Assembly (NCBI GenBank): GCA_024691475.1
Contig: JAILNP010000093.1
Span: forward strand, 1-10,697
Length of the DNA: 10,697 bases
Reading direction: 5' to 3'
From: Denitrobacterium sp024691475
GTDB lineage: Bacteria > Actinomycetota > Coriobacteriia > Coriobacteriales > Eggerthellaceae
Shown: one piece after another, positions 1 to 7,115 of the stretch
How positions within the stretch are numbered: the first letter of the stretch is position 1
Layout: each line of letters opens with the position of its first letter
Made by a program: the position numbers and the translations under genes
Notes under the pieces: generated by a model
Told to the model about the DNA's origin: nothing
The model's input: the letters and a program-made list of their open reading frames with translations, nothing else
Database searches by the model: none

Positions 1-802
1 TGATGAACATGATGACGAAGCCATAGAACAGCGTGACGAACTGGGTCAGGCCATTGGGCTTCTTCAGCATTGCGTCGCGTGCAGCCTGGATTTCCGCTTC
101 AGCAGCGTTCTTAGCAGCACTCTTGTCGTCGGCATTGCCGACCTTCTGCTTGCGCTCGTCGTCATAGACGAAGGGCGTGATGATAGCGAAGATGGTGGCA
201 ATAACGGACAGAACGATTGCGACCCACACGTTGATGTGCCAGTCGCCCGTGCCAGGGCCAGCGACAACGGTCTTGGTGGCCTTGTCGAGCACGTGATTGG
301 CGTTGGCAGCCGCGAAGATCGGGTAGATGATACCCGTAACGCTGATGACGGCCTTGATGCCAATCGTGCTTGCGCCAGCCTGACGCGGATTCGCCTCGGC
401 GATAGCGGGATACAGAGCACCATCCCAGAAACCAGACGTAGCCAGGCCAGACAGGAAGCCGGCGACAGCAGCCACGGTGGCGTTGTCGGTGATCAGCATG
501 ATCACGAACGAGATGATGTACAGCACGCCGCCCAGGATGGCCGGAATCTTACGACCGATACGGTCGGAGATCTCGCCGCCAATCCACACGGAGACGAATT
601 TGCCGACGCCGGTCCAAACGATAGCCGTTGAAACCGCAGCCGCGCCGGCGGTGGGGTCATTGATGAAGCCCCACTGAGTATAGAAGTCAACTTGGTTCTG
701 GCTGAAGATAATAGCCTGAACACCATGCGTCAGGTAGCACATGTATACCGTGACGATGGCGAAGAGGTATTTCTTAGCCGGCTGAATAACCTTTTCGCTC
801 AC
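1..802 (-). CDS. MFS transporter, N-terminal part (cut by window edge)
   Basis: Major facilitator superfamily membrane carrier; only the first 267 residues lie in the window. The GTG start at 802 is chosen because an AGGAGG (809-814) sits 6 bases upstream, and the nearby ATG (805-807) runs straight into a stop. About six hydrophobic segments can be seen (roughly residues 12-34, 55-76, 87-105, 109-133, 147-166, 190-212). They are followed by a charged, Lys/Ala/Glu-rich cytoplasmic loop (about 213-249), and a seventh segment begins at the edge. The classical MFS motif A between helices 2 and 3 is present at residues 75-85 (GGEISDRIGRK). The substrate cannot be read from the sequence. Position downstream of acyl-CoA dehydrogenase and FixABCX genes on the same strand suggests uptake or exchange of the organic acid they process; this is inference. 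A 308-base gap upstream suggests it may also have its own promoter. Confidence 0.9.
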   Translation of the reverse strand, partial: MSEKVIQPAKKYLFAIVTVYMCYLTHGVQAIIFSQNQVDFYTQWGFINDPTAGAAAVSTAIVWTGVGKFVSVWIGGEISDRIGRKIPAILGGVLYIISFVIMLITDNATVAAVAGFLSGLATSGFWDGALYPAIAEANPRQAGASTIGIKAVISVTGIIYPIFAAANANHVLDKATKTVVAGPGTGDWHINVWVAIVLSVIATIFAIITPFVYDDERKQKVGNADDKSAAKNAAEAEIQAARDAMLKKPNGLTQFVTLFYGFVIMFI

Positions 803-1110
803 TGCATTCCTCCTAATCGATAGTTCCCTCATGCTGTTTGCGCCAGTTATAGCATTCGCTGCGATTCTTGGAGACGCATTCCTCAAACTGCATCGAATAC
901 CAAACCACCTAAAATGGTATTTCACGAAGTATTCAAAATCCAATTAATTGACAAATGGGTTACGGGCAATATTGATTGTATTTTTCTATAGCAATCCAAC
1001 AATTAATTGAATACATCCCTTGCCCGAGCAAAAGAGAGCGCTATATACCACATCTCGGCAGAAAATGCGACAAAGACCCCAGGGAGAGCGCTTACAAGCG
1101 GAAGATGCGC
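803..1110 (-). promoter_or_regulatory. AT-rich intergenic region upstream of the MFS gene
   Basis: No gene is seen here. The stretch 890-1020 is much more AT-rich than the flanking genes. It holds two copies of the palindrome CAATTAATTG followed by A (941-951 and 1000-1010), and a 7-bp inverted repeat AATACCA-N12-TGGTATT (896-902 and 915-921). A possible minus-strand -10 element TATAAC (846-851) lies about 44 bases before the MFS start, with only a poor -35 (869-874). Next to the acyl-CoA dehydrogenase stop is a small CGCT/AGCG hairpin (1089-1100) without a good T-tract, so a terminator there is doubtful. The region probably controls the transporter independently of the upstream genes. Confidence 0.45.
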
Positions 1111-2274
1111 CTAGGAAGCGTCGTACGATTCCATGAGTAGAGGTCCGGCAATATGAATCATGATCTGATCGGTACCCTCGGCAATCTGATTGCCGCGGCA
1201 GTCCTGCCAGATGCTACCCACCCGCTCGTTTTCGGTATAGCCACGTCCGCCCAAAACCTGAAGCGCATCGCTAGCCACCTCGGTAGCTGCACGGGGAACA
1301 TAGCGCTTCGCCATGGCCACGAGCAGGCGCTTATCGCTGGAATCATGATCAAACGCCCACGCGGCGCGATACACGAGCGAACGCATATTGACGATCTTTA
1401 CTTCCATGTCTACGAGCATCTGCTCGATTTGCTGGAACGATGCAATGTTCTTGCCGAACGCCATGCGATTACGGGCATAGGAAACGGCATCCTCCATGGC
1501 AGCCTGGGCCATGCCTAAAGACTGCGCGCACACCATAACGCGGCCGATTTCCAGCAAATGGAACAGCTGGGGGAAGCCCGCCTTGCCCTCGCCCTGCAGG
1601 CGGAAGGAAGGCTCGAGACGCACGTCATCGAACACGATGTCGGCAAAGGGCACGATCTTCTGGCCAATCTTGCCAATGGGATAGGCATTCAGGCCCTCGC
1701 TATTGCGGGGAACCATCCAAAACGACAGCGTGGGATACCCATCGGAAGCAACATCGGGCTCTACGGCGGCAACCATGACAAAGGGCGCGAACTCGCCATT
1801 GGCGACGAACGTCTTGGAGCCCTTCAGCACATAGGAATCGCCCTGCGCGGAAACGGTGGTGCGCATGGCCATGGTATCGCTACCCGCGCTCGGCTCCGAA
1901 ACGGCGAGCGCAAACGCAAGACGCCCCGTCTCGCGATAGGTGTCGAGCATGTCGTGCATGCTCTTAGAAGAACCCGCAAACTTGTTCATGATACGCAGGT
2001 TCATGATGTCGCTGGAAAACGGGAGTGACGCGCCCGCCACACGAGAAACCTCTTCAGTAGCTATAACCTGGGCAAGAAGAGATCCTCCACCCGAGGCGTC
2101 ACCAAGCAGGCTGGCGTGACCAAGATACTCATTGATGAACGCTTTGCAAACATCGTCGGGCAAACCACCGTCGCGTTGCCACTGACGTACGTTCGCACGG
2201 GAAAAATAGCGTTCGGCATACGCGCGAAAATCATCCTTGAGCGCGAGTTCCTCGGTGCTGAGATTGAAATCCAC
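1111..2274 (-). CDS. Acyl-CoA dehydrogenase with canonical C-terminal catalytic Glu
   Basis: FAD-dependent acyl-CoA dehydrogenase family enzyme, 387 residues, close to the usual 380-390. It interconverts an acyl-CoA and its 2-enoyl-CoA, passing electrons to or from ETF. The GTG at 2274 is preferred: a GGGGAGGGG stretch lies 6 bases upstream, and the protein then begins MDFNLSTEE, as is typical. The first family signature is at residues 125-133 (VSEPSAGSD). The C-terminal signature QVLGGRGY is at 339-346, but the Lys/Arg expected about eight residues later is Ser354. The canonical catalytic Glu is present as Glu366 in AEGTDQI, while the alternative helix-G position (residue 244) is Gly. It lies last before the transporter, 146 bases after fixX, so it is probably served by the FixAB flavoprotein. 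Oxidase and reductase roles cannot be told apart from sequence; the substrate is unknown. Confidence 0.93.
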   Translation of the reverse strand: MDFNLSTEELALKDDFRAYAERYFSRANVRQWQRDGGLPDDVCKAFINEYLGHASLLGDASGGGSLLAQVIATEEVSRVAGASLPFSSDIMNLRIMNKFAGSSKSMHDMLDTYRETGRLAFALAVSEPSAGSDTMAMRTTVSAQGDSYVLKGSKTFVANGEFAPFVMVAAVEPDVASDGYPTLSFWMVPRNSEGLNAYPIGKIGQKIVPFADIVFDDVRLEPSFRLQGEGKAGFPQLFHLLEIGRVMVCAQSLGMAQAAMEDAVSYARNRMAFGKNIASFQQIEQMLVDMEVKIVNMRSLVYRAAWAFDHDSSDKRLLVAMAKRYVPRAATEVASDALQVLGGRGYTENERVGSIWQDCRGNQIAEGTDQIMIHIAGPLLMESYDAS

Positions 2275-2311
2275 GGCATACCCCTCCCCAACCAACTATC
2301 AAACAAAACGA

Positions 2312-2375
2312 CATGGAAGCCCAGCGCACCATCCTGCATAACATAGCCCCAGATGATTGCGCACAGGCTTCCATG
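2312..2375 (-). terminator. Long hairpin between fixX and the acyl-CoA dehydrogenase gene
   Basis: A perfect 10-bp inverted repeat, CATGGAAGCC (2312-2321) and GGCTTCCATG (2366-2375), encloses further pairing in the minus-strand RNA: GCGCA with TGCGC, then CATC with GATG. Together they form a 64-base imperfect hairpin. On the minus strand it is followed by a T-rich run, TCGTTTTGTTT (2301-2311). It lies 45 bases after the fixX stop and about 37 bases before the next gene's start. It could be a partial terminator, an attenuator or an RNA-processing site; the large interrupted stem makes a strong intrinsic terminator unlikely. Confidence 0.5.
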
Positions 2376-2420
2376 CCGTACGTTGCCACACTACAGCGAT
2401 AGCGTCAAGCTACCTGCCGT

Positions 2421-2729
2421 TTAGCCGCAACGATAGACCACTCCCATTTCAGGCTGCGGCATATCCCACTTGGAAACGATCGTTTCCTCGCAGCAGATAC
2501 GGCAGGTGCCGCATTCCAGGCAGCCGGCGTAGTCGAAGCTCTTGTGGCCATCCTCGTCAACCTTGTACAGGGCTGCCGGGCATACGCGAACCAGCTTCTG
2601 GAACTCCGCGTCGTCAACCTCGTCGAGGTTTTCCTTGTTCAGCTCGATGTGGGCGTTTTCCTCGTCCACGTTGTACTTGTTAACGCCGATGAGCTCGTCG
2701 ACGTTTACGGTAATCTTCAGCTCGCTCAC
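2421..2729 (-). CDS. fixX: FixX ferredoxin-like protein
   Basis: Small iron-sulfur protein, 102 residues (E. coli FixX is about 95), that partners FixC and corresponds to the C-terminal ferredoxin domain of ETF-quinone oxidoreductase. Hallmarks are an N-terminal stretch with LIGVNKYNVDEENAHI (residues 13-28), then VCPAALYK (49-56), then FDYAGCLECGTCR (65-77). Cys50, Cys70, Cys73 and Cys76 are the expected ligands of one [4Fe-4S] cluster. Extra cysteines follow at 79, 80 and 101. The GTG start at 2729 overlaps the fixC stop by four bases (GTGA), indicating translational coupling and a FixC-FixX complex. An in-frame reading extends further upstream inside fixC, but it has no FixX homology there and is not part of the protein. 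Confidence 0.95.
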   Translation of the reverse strand: MSELKITVNVDELIGVNKYNVDEENAHIELNKENLDEVDDAEFQKLVRVCPAALYKVDEDGHKSFDYAGCLECGTCRICCEETIVSKWDMPQPEMGVVYRCG

Positions 2730-4039
2730 AGTGCCTTCAGAGCTCCCCTCACTTCGCTGGCCAGCTTGAACAGGCCGCGCTGCTTGACAATGGGCATCAT
2801 GCGCTTCTTCAACGGGAGAGCAGGCTCGCCGTCGACCACGAACATGGCGTTGAAGATTTCGGAAACCATCTTCGGGTAGTCGGTGAACATGCGATCCCAG
2901 TGCTCCATCGTGGAGGGCCACTTCGAGAAGGTGGCAAGGTCCTTGATGACGAAGGAGTTGTCCATCTTCTGCTTGTAGGAGGCAAGGCCGGCTTCGGACA
3001 CGTCTTCCGCGTCGATAGCATCGCACGCAGCCTCAGCCGCGAACTGGCCGCTGGCCACCGCCAGGTCCATGCCGCGAACCATGTAGCCAAGGTTCATGCA
3101 GAGCATGGCGGCATCGCCGGCAATGAGCGCACCATCGTAGGTGTACTTCGGAATCATGTTGTAGCCACCCTCGGATACCATATGGCCGGAATGCTCGACC
3201 ATTTCGGCACCGCGAATGATCGGGGCAACCGCAGGATGCTTCTTGAAGTCATCGAGGCACTGGTAGATGGTGGTGTTCGCCTTCGACATGTTTTCGATGG
3301 TGGCCACCAGGCCCAGGCTGATGGAGTCCTTGTTGGTGTAGAGGAAGCCGCCGCCAACCTCGCCATGGGTGGCATCGCCCACGAACAGCATGGCCGCACC
3401 CTCGCCCTCGGGGCACAGGAAACGATCCTCAATCTGCTCGGGAGAAAGCTCGAACACTTCCTTGATACCCACGGCCATCTCGTTGCGCTTGGGACGCGGA
3501 GCGCCCAGGCAACGCTCGGCCAGCAGACTGTTCACGCCTTCGGCGATGATGACCACATGAGCGGTGATCTCGTCCTCGCCAGCCTTGATGCCAATGACGG
3601 CACCCGACTCGTCCTTCAGCAGCTCTTCCACGGCGATGCCGCAGATGTACTCGCAGCCGGCATTTTCGGCCTGTTCGGCAAGCCACTGGTCGAAGGGCCC
3701 ACGCAGCACGGTGTAGCTGTCCTTGCCCATCTCGCCCAGCTGCTCGCTCGTGAAGTCGATGGTCATGTTGCTGGCAGCATCCATCATGGCGATGCGCTCG
3801 TGCGTAACCTTGCGCTCGAAGGGAATCTCATCCCATTCGATTTCGCCTTCGCCGTACTTGTCGAAAACAGCCTTCAGGGAATGGGCATAGATGCGACCAC
3901 CCGTCATGTTCTTCGCGCCAGCATATTCGCCACGCTCGACGACCAGGACGCTTTTGCCCTTCTTAGCCGCCACATACGCCGCAATGGCGCCTGCGCAGCC
4001 GGACCCAACGACGATGACGTCGAAGTCCCTTTCTTCCAT
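2726..4039 (-). CDS. fixC: FixC, ETF-quinone oxidoreductase-like flavoprotein
   Basis: FAD-binding oxidoreductase of 437 residues (E. coli FixC is about 428). It takes electrons from the FixAB flavoprotein and, with FixX, delivers them to quinone or a low-potential acceptor. The N-terminal Rossmann motif GSGCAG is at residues 12-17 after a hydrophobic beta strand (DFDVIVV). It is followed by VVERG (33-37) and the GAKNMTGGRIY block (41-51) typical of FixC and ETF-QO. A second FAD motif, GALIAGDAAM, is at 303-312. The ATG at 4039 has GGAGG six to seven bases upstream. No signal peptide or clear transmembrane helix is seen, so it is probably cytoplasmic or peripheral to the membrane. It overlaps fixX by four bases. 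The fix name is historical: nothing in the window concerns nitrogen fixation. Confidence 0.95.
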   Translation of the reverse strand: MEERDFDVIVVGSGCAGAIAAYVAAKKGKSVLVVERGEYAGAKNMTGGRIYAHSLKAVFDKYGEGEIEWDEIPFERKVTHERIAMMDAASNMTIDFTSEQLGEMGKDSYTVLRGPFDQWLAEQAENAGCEYICGIAVEELLKDESGAVIGIKAGEDEITAHVVIIAEGVNSLLAERCLGAPRPKRNEMAVGIKEVFELSPEQIEDRFLCPEGEGAAMLFVGDATHGEVGGGFLYTNKDSISLGLVATIENMSKANTTIYQCLDDFKKHPAVAPIIRGAEMVEHSGHMVSEGGYNMIPKYTYDGALIAGDAAMLCMNLGYMVRGMDLAVASGQFAAEAACDAIDAEDVSEAGLASYKQKMDNSFVIKDLATFSKWPSTMEHWDRMFTDYPKMVSEIFNAMFVVDGEPALPLKKRMMPIVKQRGLFKLASEVRGALKAL

Positions 4040-4072
4040 GCGGTTCCTCCTTCTATCACTGAAATCACCGCA

Positions 4073-4091
4073 TCAATTCGGGCTGAATTGA
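4073..4091. repeat. Inverted repeat upstream of fixC
   Basis: Perfect 7-bp arms TCAATTC (4073-4079) and GAATTGA (4085-4091) with a 5-base spacer, 33 bases before the fixC start in the 152-base gap between fixB and fixC. It could be a small hairpin in the mRNA leader of fixC or a protein-binding site. The CAATT/AATTG half-sites recall the palindromes at 941-951 and 1000-1010, though such short AT-rich matches may be chance. Confidence 0.35.
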
Positions 4092-4153
4092 ACCGGCGAA
4101 ACTTGTTGGCACCCCACCCTACTACCGCGAGCAGGGCGCCTGCCCCTCGAAAT

Positions 4154-4178
4154 CGGGAGGGACTCGCGGCCCCTCCCG
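4154..4178 (-). terminator. GC-rich hairpin after fixB/etfA
   Basis: Perfect 8-bp arms CGGGAGGG (4154-4161) and CCCTCCCG (4171-4178) with a 9-base loop, starting 13 bases after the fixB stop codon. The minus-strand RNA would form a stable stem, but the following bases (ATTTCGAGG) are not a real T-tract. This fits a leaky terminator or a 3'-end stabiliser for the etf part of the message better than a full stop, because fixC follows on the same strand. Confidence 0.55.
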
Positions 4179-4191
4179 CCAAACGCTATGC

Positions 4192-5082
4192 CTACAGAGC
4201 TGCGGTGAGCTCGGGCAGAACCGTCTTCAGGTCGCCTACGAAGCCGTAGTCGCACTGCTTGAACACGGGAGCGTTCTTGTCCTTGTTGATAGCAACGACG
4301 GTACCAGCGCCCGCGCAGCCAACCATGTGCTGCATCTGGCCGGAAACGCCAATGGCGAAGTAGATCTTCGGGGAGATCATCTGGCCGGAAACGCCCACGT
4401 AAGCCTCGCGGGGGAACCAGGTGACACCTTCGGAGAGCGGACGGCTGCAGCCAACCTCAGCGCCAATCTTGGCAGCCAGGTCGCGAGCGAACTGCAGGTC
4501 TTCTTCGGCCTGGAAGCCACGACCGCAAGCAACGACGGCATCGGCGCCAGCCAGGTCGACGGATGCGGGAGGCAGAGCCTCGGAGCCCGTCTTCACGACA
4601 GCAGCGGCGGGAGCCTCGAAGGCAACCTCTTCCACGGCGTCGGTGCCCGTTGCGGCAGCGGCGTCGAACGTGCCGGCAACAACCGTGTAGATCTTCACGT
4701 CGGTAGCGGGCTTTGCAGTACGCACGCCCGTGCCGCCGAAGTACATGGAGCTAGCCACGTCGCCATCGAGCTCGGTCACGCCAGCAATGGCGGCAGCGGC
4801 CTTAGCAGCAGCCAGGCGGCCCACCAGGCTGAGCGCATGGAGCGTCTGCTCGGCCAGGACAACGTCGGCACCAGAAGCGTCGAACGCCTTGATAACGGAT
4901 GCGTAGGCATCGTCGACAACGTTACCAGCGGGCACGTCGATGTGCACGCAGCTATCGGCAACGCCGGTTACCGCGGGAGCGCCCGCGATGCACAGCACAA
5001 CGCCATCGGCAATGGAACGGGCGCCAGCGCAGAGCTCACGCGCGCCGTTTTCGGTTTCAGCAATAACAAAAGCCTTAGCCAT
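4192..5082 (-). CDS. fixB: FixB / electron transfer flavoprotein alpha subunit
   Basis: ETF alpha-type subunit of 296 residues, slightly shorter than E. coli FixB (about 313). It pairs with FixA to form the FAD-containing flavoprotein that exchanges electrons with the acyl-CoA enzymes and FixCX. The C-terminal FAD domain is clear: GCSRPLSEG (211-219), GVSGQMISP (230-238), IYFAIGVSGQMQHMVG (240-255), AINKDKNAPVFKQCDYG (264-280) and VGDLKTVLPEL (282-292). These match the ETF-alpha SR/QTG/SGAIQH/NKD/DYG series. The linker at about 139-163 is rich in Ala and acidic residues. The ATG at 5082 has an AGGA about 8 bases upstream. It lies 19 bases after fixA, clearly in the same transcript, and is followed by a GC hairpin. 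Confidence 0.96.
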   Translation of the reverse strand: MAKAFVIAETENGARELCAGARSIADGVVLCIAGAPAVTGVADSCVHIDVPAGNVVDDAYASVIKAFDASGADVVLAEQTLHALSLVGRLAAAKAAAAIAGVTELDGDVASSMYFGGTGVRTAKPATDVKIYTVVAGTFDAAAATGTDAVEEVAFEAPAAAVVKTGSEALPPASVDLAGADAVVACGRGFQAEEDLQFARDLAAKIGAEVGCSRPLSEGVTWFPREAYVGVSGQMISPKIYFAIGVSGQMQHMVGCAGAGTVVAINKDKNAPVFKQCDYGFVGDLKTVLPELTAAL

Positions 5083-5101
5083 TCTAGATTCCTGCCCTTC
5101 C

Positions 5102-5836
5102 CTACAGAGCGGCCTTGACGGCAGCTGCGAATTCGTTCACATCATCGAAGATCTGGCACTTGCGGTCGACCTGGGCAGGAGCCTTCACGGCAACTTCCTC
5201 GGTGGCTGCAGCGGCGGCACCCTCGGCAGCGGCAACGTTCATGGGCTTCTTGCCGGCAGCCAGGATGTCCTTCATGCCCGCGATGCGGGGCTCGGCGAAG
5301 TCGGGTGCGATGGCAATCACGCAGGGCGTGGGAACCTCGACAGATTCGATCTCGGTTTCCAGCAGGCGCTTGGCAGCAATCTTGCCATCGCCAGCCTCGG
5401 CGGAAACAACGCCGGAGACATAGGGCAGGCCCAGGGCCGCAGCCAGCTGAACGCCCGTCTGCTTCGCGTACAGGTCGGCAGAACCGTCGCCCACCAGGAT
5501 GGCGTCGTAGTCGCCAGCCTGGGCAACCAGCTTGGCCAGCTCGGCAGCGGCCCCGAACGCATCCAGGTTGGCGGTAGCGTCGTCGGCCGTGAGGAACAGC
5601 TCGTCAACGCCGCGAGCAAGGATGTTCTTCTTGGTCTTGGAATCGTCGGCCTTCTTGGAACCAACGCTGATGGCCTTCACGGAGCCGTCGCCGGAGAGCA
5701 TGGAAGCGGCTTCGATGGCGTTCAGGTCGTAGGTGGAGACTACCTGATGGGCGCGCGAGAAATCGAGCGAACCATCGCCGGCAACCTTAACGTCCTGATC
5801 GTCGGGGACGATCTTGCATGCCACGAGAATGTTCAT
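5102..5836 (-). CDS. fixA: FixA / electron transfer flavoprotein beta subunit
   Basis: ETF beta-type subunit, 244 residues. It begins MNILVACKIVPDDQDVKV and has the AANLDAFG-type strand/helix pattern of the adenine nucleotide alpha-hydrolase fold, with VGDGSADLYAKQTG at 115-128. The ETF-beta signature region is at about 157-176 (RLLETEIESVEVPTPCVIAI). An Ala-rich linker (about 201-212) precedes a C-terminal helix, probably the arm that contacts FixB. The ATG at 5836 has an AGGA seven bases upstream. In FixAB systems this subunit carries the bifurcating flavin and binds NADH; whether this one bifurcates is inferred from its company with FixCX and not from residues I could verify. It follows the first acyl-CoA dehydrogenase by 103 bases. 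Confidence 0.96.
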   Translation of the reverse strand: MNILVACKIVPDDQDVKVAGDGSLDFSRAHQVVSTYDLNAIEAASMLSGDGSVKAISVGSKKADDSKTKKNILARGVDELFLTADDATANLDAFGAAAELAKLVAQAGDYDAILVGDGSADLYAKQTGVQLAAALGLPYVSGVVSAEAGDGKIAAKRLLETEIESVEVPTPCVIAIAPDFAEPRIAGMKDILAAGKKPMNVAAAEGAAAAATEEVAVKAPAQVDRKCQIFDDVNEFAAAVKAAL

Positions 5837-5876
5837 GGATGTTCCTTTCTGATCCTCTTGGGAATGTCTTGCATAT

Positions 5877-5891
5877 GCGGGCTAGACCCGC
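5877..5891 (-). repeat. Small hairpin before fixA
   Basis: Inverted repeat GCGGG (5877-5881) and CCCGC (5887-5891) with a 5-base loop, about 41 bases before the fixA start in the dehydrogenase-fixA gap. It lies just beyond the larger hairpin at 5896-5925, so the two may stack or compete in the mRNA. Confidence 0.35.
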
Positions 5892-5895
5892 GAGA

Positions 5896-5925
5896 GCGTC
5901 GCCCGTCGCGAGGGGCAGGCGACGC
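5896..5925 (-). terminator. GC-rich hairpin after the first acyl-CoA dehydrogenase gene
   Basis: Perfect 8-bp arms GCGTCGCC (5896-5903) and GGCGACGC (5918-5925), 14-base loop, starting 14 bases after the stop codon. An alternative, overlapping 6-bp pairing exists (GTCGCG at 5905-5910 with CGCGAC at 5923-5928). No T-tract follows, so it is unlikely to terminate fully. mRNA 3'-end protection or processing between the dehydrogenase and the etf genes is more plausible. Confidence 0.5.
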
Positions 5926-5939
5926 GACCATGCCTGAAA

Positions 5940-7094
5940 CTACAGGGCGTACTTCTTGGCAACCTGACGACCGCAGATGTACGCCATGATTTCGTGCGTA
6001 CCGCCGCCAAACATGTTGCCGCGGGAGTCGGCCCACAGACGGCCAACGCGTACCTCGGTGGTGTAGCCAAGGCCAGCGTAGATCTGCAGGGCCATGTCGC
6101 ACACGTTGAAGCATTCCTTGCAGCCATAGCGCTTGAGCATTGCGCTCTCCAGCTGCACGGGCTGACCGTTGTCCATCATCCACAGCACCTTGTAGAGCAG
6201 CTGACGCGTGGTCTGGACCTTGATCTCCATGTCGGTGAGCAGCTCGCCGATGGCTTCCTGCTTGAAGATGGGCTTACCGAAGGCGATGCGCTGGTTTGCG
6301 TACTGAGCGGCGTCTTCCAGGGCAGCCTGGGCAATGCCAACCTGCTCCGCAACGATGTAGGCACGCTCGACCTCGAAGTTCTTCATGAGCATCATGAAGC
6401 CCTTGCCAGGCTCGCCCATGCGCTGGTCTTCGGTGAGCACAACGTCGTCGAAGTACACTTCGCAGAACGGAATGCACTGCTGGCCAATCTTGTGCAGCGG
6501 CGCGGTGGAAACACCCGGGGTGTCCATCTTGATGAGCCAGAGGCTCATGTTGCGGTTGTCGTGGCTGGGATCCTCGTCCTTGGCAACCACGATCGTGTAG
6601 GGAAGAACGGCGCCCATGGTAACCCAGGTCTTCTGGCCGTTCAGCTTGTAGGTGCCGTCGGGCTGCTTTACCGTAACGGCAGTCATCGACTGGTTGTCGG
6701 AACCAGCGCCCGGCTCGGAAATGGACAGCGAGGAGATGGGCCAGCCGGTCTCCATGTAGTGATCCATGGCCTGCTGCTTCTGCTCGTCGGTGCCGAACTC
6801 CATGATGTCGAACATCGAGAGAGAGTTCTGGTACAGAATGTGCATGCAGCCGCTCTTCTGATACAGGCGCTCGATCATGAGGCCGATGGTAACGCGATCA
6901 GCATCAATGCCGCCGAACTCTTCGGGGATGCCCATAAGGCCAAAGCCGGCATCGCGATATGCCTCGGCGATTTCGTCGGGCATCGTCCCGGTTTCGTACA
7001 TTTCGGCGATAACCTCGTCCGTGAAATAGCGCTCGCAGAATTCATCAACACTCTCGAGCAGCAATTCTTGTTCGTCGGTCAGGCTGAAATCCAT
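5940..7094 (-). CDS. CaiA-like acyl-CoA dehydrogenase / enoyl-CoA reductase
   Basis: First gene of the cassette, an acyl-CoA dehydrogenase family flavoprotein of 384 residues (CaiA is 380). The ATG at 7094 has AGGAGG seven bases upstream and gives the N-terminus MDFSLTDEQEL, very like CaiA. The family signature ISEPGAGSD is at 125-133, and AQYANQRIAFGKPI is at 263-276. The usual catalytic Glu of the C-terminal EGT motif is replaced by Gly364 (FGGGTHEIM, 362-370). A Glu occurs instead at 243 in EVERAYIVA, the helix-G position used by isovaleryl-CoA dehydrogenase. From memory of its sequence, the crotonobetainyl-CoA reductase CaiA has the same arrangement (GGS in place of EGT, and HER in helix G). 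This supports an enoyl-CoA reductase role fed by FixABCX, but the substrate is not determined, so I give no gene symbol. Confidence 0.93.
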   Translation of the reverse strand: MDFSLTDEQELLLESVDEFCERYFTDEVIAEMYETGTMPDEIAEAYRDAGFGLMGIPEEFGGIDADRVTIGLMIERLYQKSGCMHILYQNSLSMFDIMEFGTDEQKQQAMDHYMETGWPISSLSISEPGAGSDNQSMTAVTVKQPDGTYKLNGQKTWVTMGAVLPYTIVVAKDEDPSHDNRNMSLWLIKMDTPGVSTAPLHKIGQQCIPFCEVYFDDVVLTEDQRMGEPGKGFMMLMKNFEVERAYIVAEQVGIAQAALEDAAQYANQRIAFGKPIFKQEAIGELLTDMEIKVQTTRQLLYKVLWMMDNGQPVQLESAMLKRYGCKECFNVCDMALQIYAGLGYTTEVRVGRLWADSRGNMFGGGTHEIMAYICGRQVAKKYAL

Positions 7095-7115
7095 GTTTCT
7101 TCCTCCTCGGTCAAA

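Noticed and set aside
948..953. Perfect TTGACA (-35 consensus) on the plus strand
   Set aside because: No matching -10 at proper distance and no plus-strand gene downstream; likely chance in AT-rich DNA.
1089..1100. CGCT-TACA-AGCG as terminator of the second dehydrogenase gene
   Set aside because: Four-base stem and no adjacent T-tract; too weak to call.
2730..3026. N-terminal extension of FixX in frame upstream of 2729
   Set aside because: It lies inside fixC in another frame, has no FixX similarity, and the GTGA overlap gives a natural start.
2900..4249. Long plus-strand open reading frame opposite fixC
   Set aside because: It is antisense to an unambiguous fixC, has a His/Gly/Ala-biased composition typical of reverse-strand reading of GC-rich genes, and shows no domain.
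2421..5836. Nitrogen-fixation role for fixABCX
   Set aside because: No nif genes or nitrogen regulators are present; the neighbours are acyl-CoA enzymes, which points to acyl-CoA electron transfer.
5940..7094. Calling this gene caiA outright
   Set aside because: N-terminus and catalytic-site layout resemble CaiA, but there is no caiB/caiC/caiD/caiT neighbour in the window, so carnitine metabolism is not supported.
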